From assembly GCA_965246785.1 (NCBI GenBank), contig CBDFFM010000011.1:124001-188000 (forward strand): a stretch of DNA of 64,000 nt, written 5' to 3'. Every line of letters starts with the position of its first letter. Within the stretch, counting starts at the first letter, position 1. The position numbers and the translations under genes are program-made. Shown in pieces: positions 61,927 through 64,000 of this stretch. The notes under the pieces are model-generated. The model made no database searches and was not told the origin of the DNA. It was given only the letters and a program-made list of their open reading frames with translations. This stretch comes from UBA1952 sp965246785. GTDB taxonomy: Bacteria; Bacteroidota; Bacteroidia; Chitinophagales; Chitinophagaceae.

Positions 61927-64000
61927 GATACATTTATTCTTTTGTGCTGGTGCTCTCTATGCAAATGGTGACAACAGCCCAGACTACTGTCAATTACGCG
62001 CCATCAAAATACCGCAATCTGGAAAAGTATTGGTGGTACCGATATCGGCTAGTAAATGACTTTATGAAAGTCGGTACCGGGTGTGGTGAAAGTATCCCTA
62101 TGGAACGGTGGGAGTTTCATTACGGTGGTGATAGAGAATTGGACAGAGCCTCTTGGGGCGATGCTACGCAGCACCTCGGTAATTACATACTTACTCTCTC
62201 GGGCGAATGGTGGGTATTAAATCATGTAGGTATGAGTACACGACGCACGGAAGAGGAACTTTATGATGCGTTGTTCGCTTTTGAACGGTTAGATAAGAAA
62301 GCTGAAGCGAGCTGGCGTCAATATGACAACGGCTACCCATTTTGTACTCAGAATGATAACGGAAATTTTCCTTATGAGCAGGCAGGAGACCAAAATGGAT
62401 TTTTTATCAGAGATGACGTACCGAGTATCTCTACGATTGACAAAAATCCAATAACCGGATTAAGAAATTTTATGGAACAGAATGAAGCTCATTTTCACCG
62501 CCCGGGCTTTTATTATAGGAGCCCCAAGGTTAAAATGGAGGAAGATTTTGGTTCTGATGCAAATGTGGATATGCCTAATCATCCAAGCAATGCAGGACCC
62601 GGGTGGGCCTATGCACGCGGGGCAGCTGAGGTGTCGCAGGATCAGATGGTGATGCTTTATGCTGGTATGGGCATCGCGGGAAATTTGCTTAAGGGCGGGC
62701 CCACTTATAATGGATGGGACTTAGGAGAAAAAGCGCGCGAGCAACTTTACCGCATGTATAGCTTTCCCGCATTTAATTATTGCGGGCCTATGCCTTGGCA
62801 GCTTTGTAATCCCGTGACAAATAGTTGTGTGGGTGATAAATCAAGTAGCTGCAGCAATGGCGGAGCCTGGATATTTTCCAGCTCCGTAGGGGCCGTTGTC
62901 GGGCTTAATTACATAGGCCTTCCCGCTGCTTTGCCTCATCCTTACTGGGCTTTGATGAATACAACATATCAACCTGGATGGAAGGCCGCTTATCAACTCA
63001 CTCAATGGATTTCACCAACTCCTACAAAAAGGGATTGGTTTTATCCGACAAGTTATACAGCATTTGCTGACGATTGGATTGTTGGAATCCCTATGCCATT
63101 TGGATTGCCATCCATTGGTATAGTCCATACTACTAAAACCAAATTGGTGAATCATTCTATGTCAAATGATATATGCTGGCCACAATTACCATTAATATGG
63201 CAGCTTGTACATGGCGGACCTGGAAGTACCTGTTGGTTTAACTCGCATACTTATGGCCAGCCATGGTATACGGAACTGTTTGATTATGCACCATTTTGCG
63301 GTTGCCACAGCTATGAGTCTGACCATTCATTATATCGGGCTGCCTACGCACCCACAGACTATGGGAAGGACTTAGATTATGGGCCAACAAGTCCTGCCTA
63401 TCCGGGCACAACTATCCACCAGGAAGCTTGGCAGTGGAGTTGTGCAAATAGGTTACAGGACTGGAACAAAAGGGGAGATTATGGCTTGAACCAAGATTTT
63501 AATAATCTTGACTACATGTCAGTTTGGAATATAAATACAATCGTGGAAGGTCAAGGGGCGCTTCCTAAAGGTTTCATGAATCCATACTACAGGGAGAATT
63601 ATAACGTTGACTATCCATTGTCAAATGGATATGGAAACATTACAACACCATTGAAGTTGAACTTTTTGGAGTACCTAAGCATGGTGAATAAAATCAACTC
63701 TGGTGCGAAAGTCAGTTTTCGCGGCGCAAAGGAAATAGATTTACTGCCAGGCTTTGAGGCAAAAAGGGGAGGTGTCTTTGATGCCGTTGTCCGTGATTAC
63801 AGGTGTCAGGATGAAGGTTATGTTTATGCCTTGGCAAACGGAACTCCATTAGAAGACAACAATAATAGGTTAAGAGGCGATTCACTAGCCAATGACACCG
63901 CTTATCACCCTCTTGATTTTCCACCTGATGGGGTACCTTTTATCGTAGAGCCTGATTCTGCAAGAATATATGAAAACGTGCTTAATTCAGATACGGCAAC
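61923..64000 (+). CDS. Large secreted protein, 3' end outside window
   Basis: An open frame from ATG 61923 to the window end (at least 692 codons). It begins MRYIYSFVLVLSMQMVTTAQ, a signal peptide. The next region (RNLEKYWWYRYRLVNDFMKV, ERWEFHYGGDRELDRASWGD, TRRTEEELYDALFAFERLDK) resembles a large secreted-protein family of Bacteroidota whose function I do not know. Near the end of the visible part is INSGAKVSFRGAKEIDLLPG followed by FEAKRGGVFDA, a repeat type common just before T9SS sorting domains. A T9SS C-terminus probably lies beyond the window. It is coupled to the preceding lipoprotein gene by an ATGA overlap. Confidence 0.85.
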   Translation, partial: MRYIYSFVLVLSMQMVTTAQTTVNYAPSKYRNLEKYWWYRYRLVNDFMKVGTGCGESIPMERWEFHYGGDRELDRASWGDATQHLGNYILTLSGEWWVLNHVGMSTRRTEEELYDALFAFERLDKKAEASWRQYDNGYPFCTQNDNGNFPYEQAGDQNGFFIRDDVPSISTIDKNPITGLRNFMEQNEAHFHRPGFYYRSPKVKMEEDFGSDANVDMPNHPSNAGPGWAYARGAAEVSQDQMVMLYAGMGIAGNLLKGGPTYNGWDLGEKAREQLYRMYSFPAFNYCGPMPWQLCNPVTNSCVGDKSSSCSNGGAWIFSSSVGAVVGLNYIGLPAALPHPYWALMNTTYQPGWKAAYQLTQWISPTPTKRDWFYPTSYTAFADDWIVGIPMPFGLPSIGIVHTTKTKLVNHSMSNDICWPQLPLIWQLVHGGPGSTCWFNSHTYGQPWYTELFDYAPFCGCHSYESDHSLYRAAYAPTDYGKDLDYGPTSPAYPGTTIHQEAWQWSCANRLQDWNKRGDYGLNQDFNNLDYMSVWNINTIVEGQGALPKGFMNPYYRENYNVDYPLSNGYGNITTPLKLNFLEYLSMVNKINSGAKVSFRGAKEIDLLPGFEAKRGGVFDAVVRDYRCQDEGYVYALANGTPLEDNNNRLRGDSLANDTAYHPLDFPPDGVPFIVEPDSARIYENVLNSDTA

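Overview
The window is one stretch of a Bacteroidota chromosome, most likely Chitinophagia or a close relative; a family cannot be fixed by eye. Supporting signs are five secreted proteins with type IX secretion (T9SS) C-terminal sorting domains, lineage-typical families (Omp28-related, DUF4231, CHU_C-type C-terminus, imelysin/DUF1111) and repeated upstream octamers matching the Bacteroidota -7 promoter box TAnnTTTG. Most of it is GC-rich; about 59.7-64 kb is visibly AT-richer. I saw no tRNA, rRNA, insertion sequence, CRISPR array or prophage.

Layout. 0.4-8.2 kb (minus): a surface-polysaccharide operon with three GT2 and two GT4 glycosyltransferases, a Wzx flippase and a Wzy-like polymerase. 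The polymerase and the adjoining GT2 gene are broken by five apparent +1 frameshifts. Divergent from it are an O-antigen ligase-like protein and an undecaprenyl-phosphate sugar transferase (8.3-10.5 kb), then a tandem universal stress protein and two T9SS cargo proteins, one with a (CA)12 tract in its leader. 14.3-27 kb: cell-shape and envelope genes (mreBCD, murF, zapA, lspA), an M28 peptidase, an Omp28-like lipoprotein, rbfA, an FtsX/LolE-type permease, a Uma2 nuclease, a fibronectin-III protein preceded by an array of ~21-bp palindromic units, and argS. 27-45 kb: dnaK; a subtilase; a four-gene porin/Rieske/imelysin/di-haem peroxidase operon; a deoxynucleoside kinase, folK and sppA; a LytTR response regulator with its histidine kinase; and a second subtilase preceded by a stand-alone gene that resembles its own propeptide. 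45-59.7 kb: fasciclin protein, thioredoxin-like protein, rarA, a fused fatty-acid oxidation enzyme, a VOC protein, a membrane/TIR cluster (DUF4231, DUF2752, TIR-CD225 fusion), catalase, trigger factor, an atypical SDR, and a T9SS type-B protein. 59.8-64 kb: a tail-fibre-like pseudogene with two in-frame stops, two lipoproteins, and a large secreted protein that runs off the window.

The most unusual items are the TIR-CD225 (dispanin) fusion beside DUF2752 and DUF4231 genes, the orphan propeptide next to a subtilase whose catalytic Asp position reads Glu, CCAAC-cored short tandem repeats at four gene starts (with a TTG start or an N-terminal extension), -7-like boxes 4-8 nt before ATG in several genes (suggesting leaderless mRNAs), and two copies of a palindromic element with perfect ~25-bp arms.
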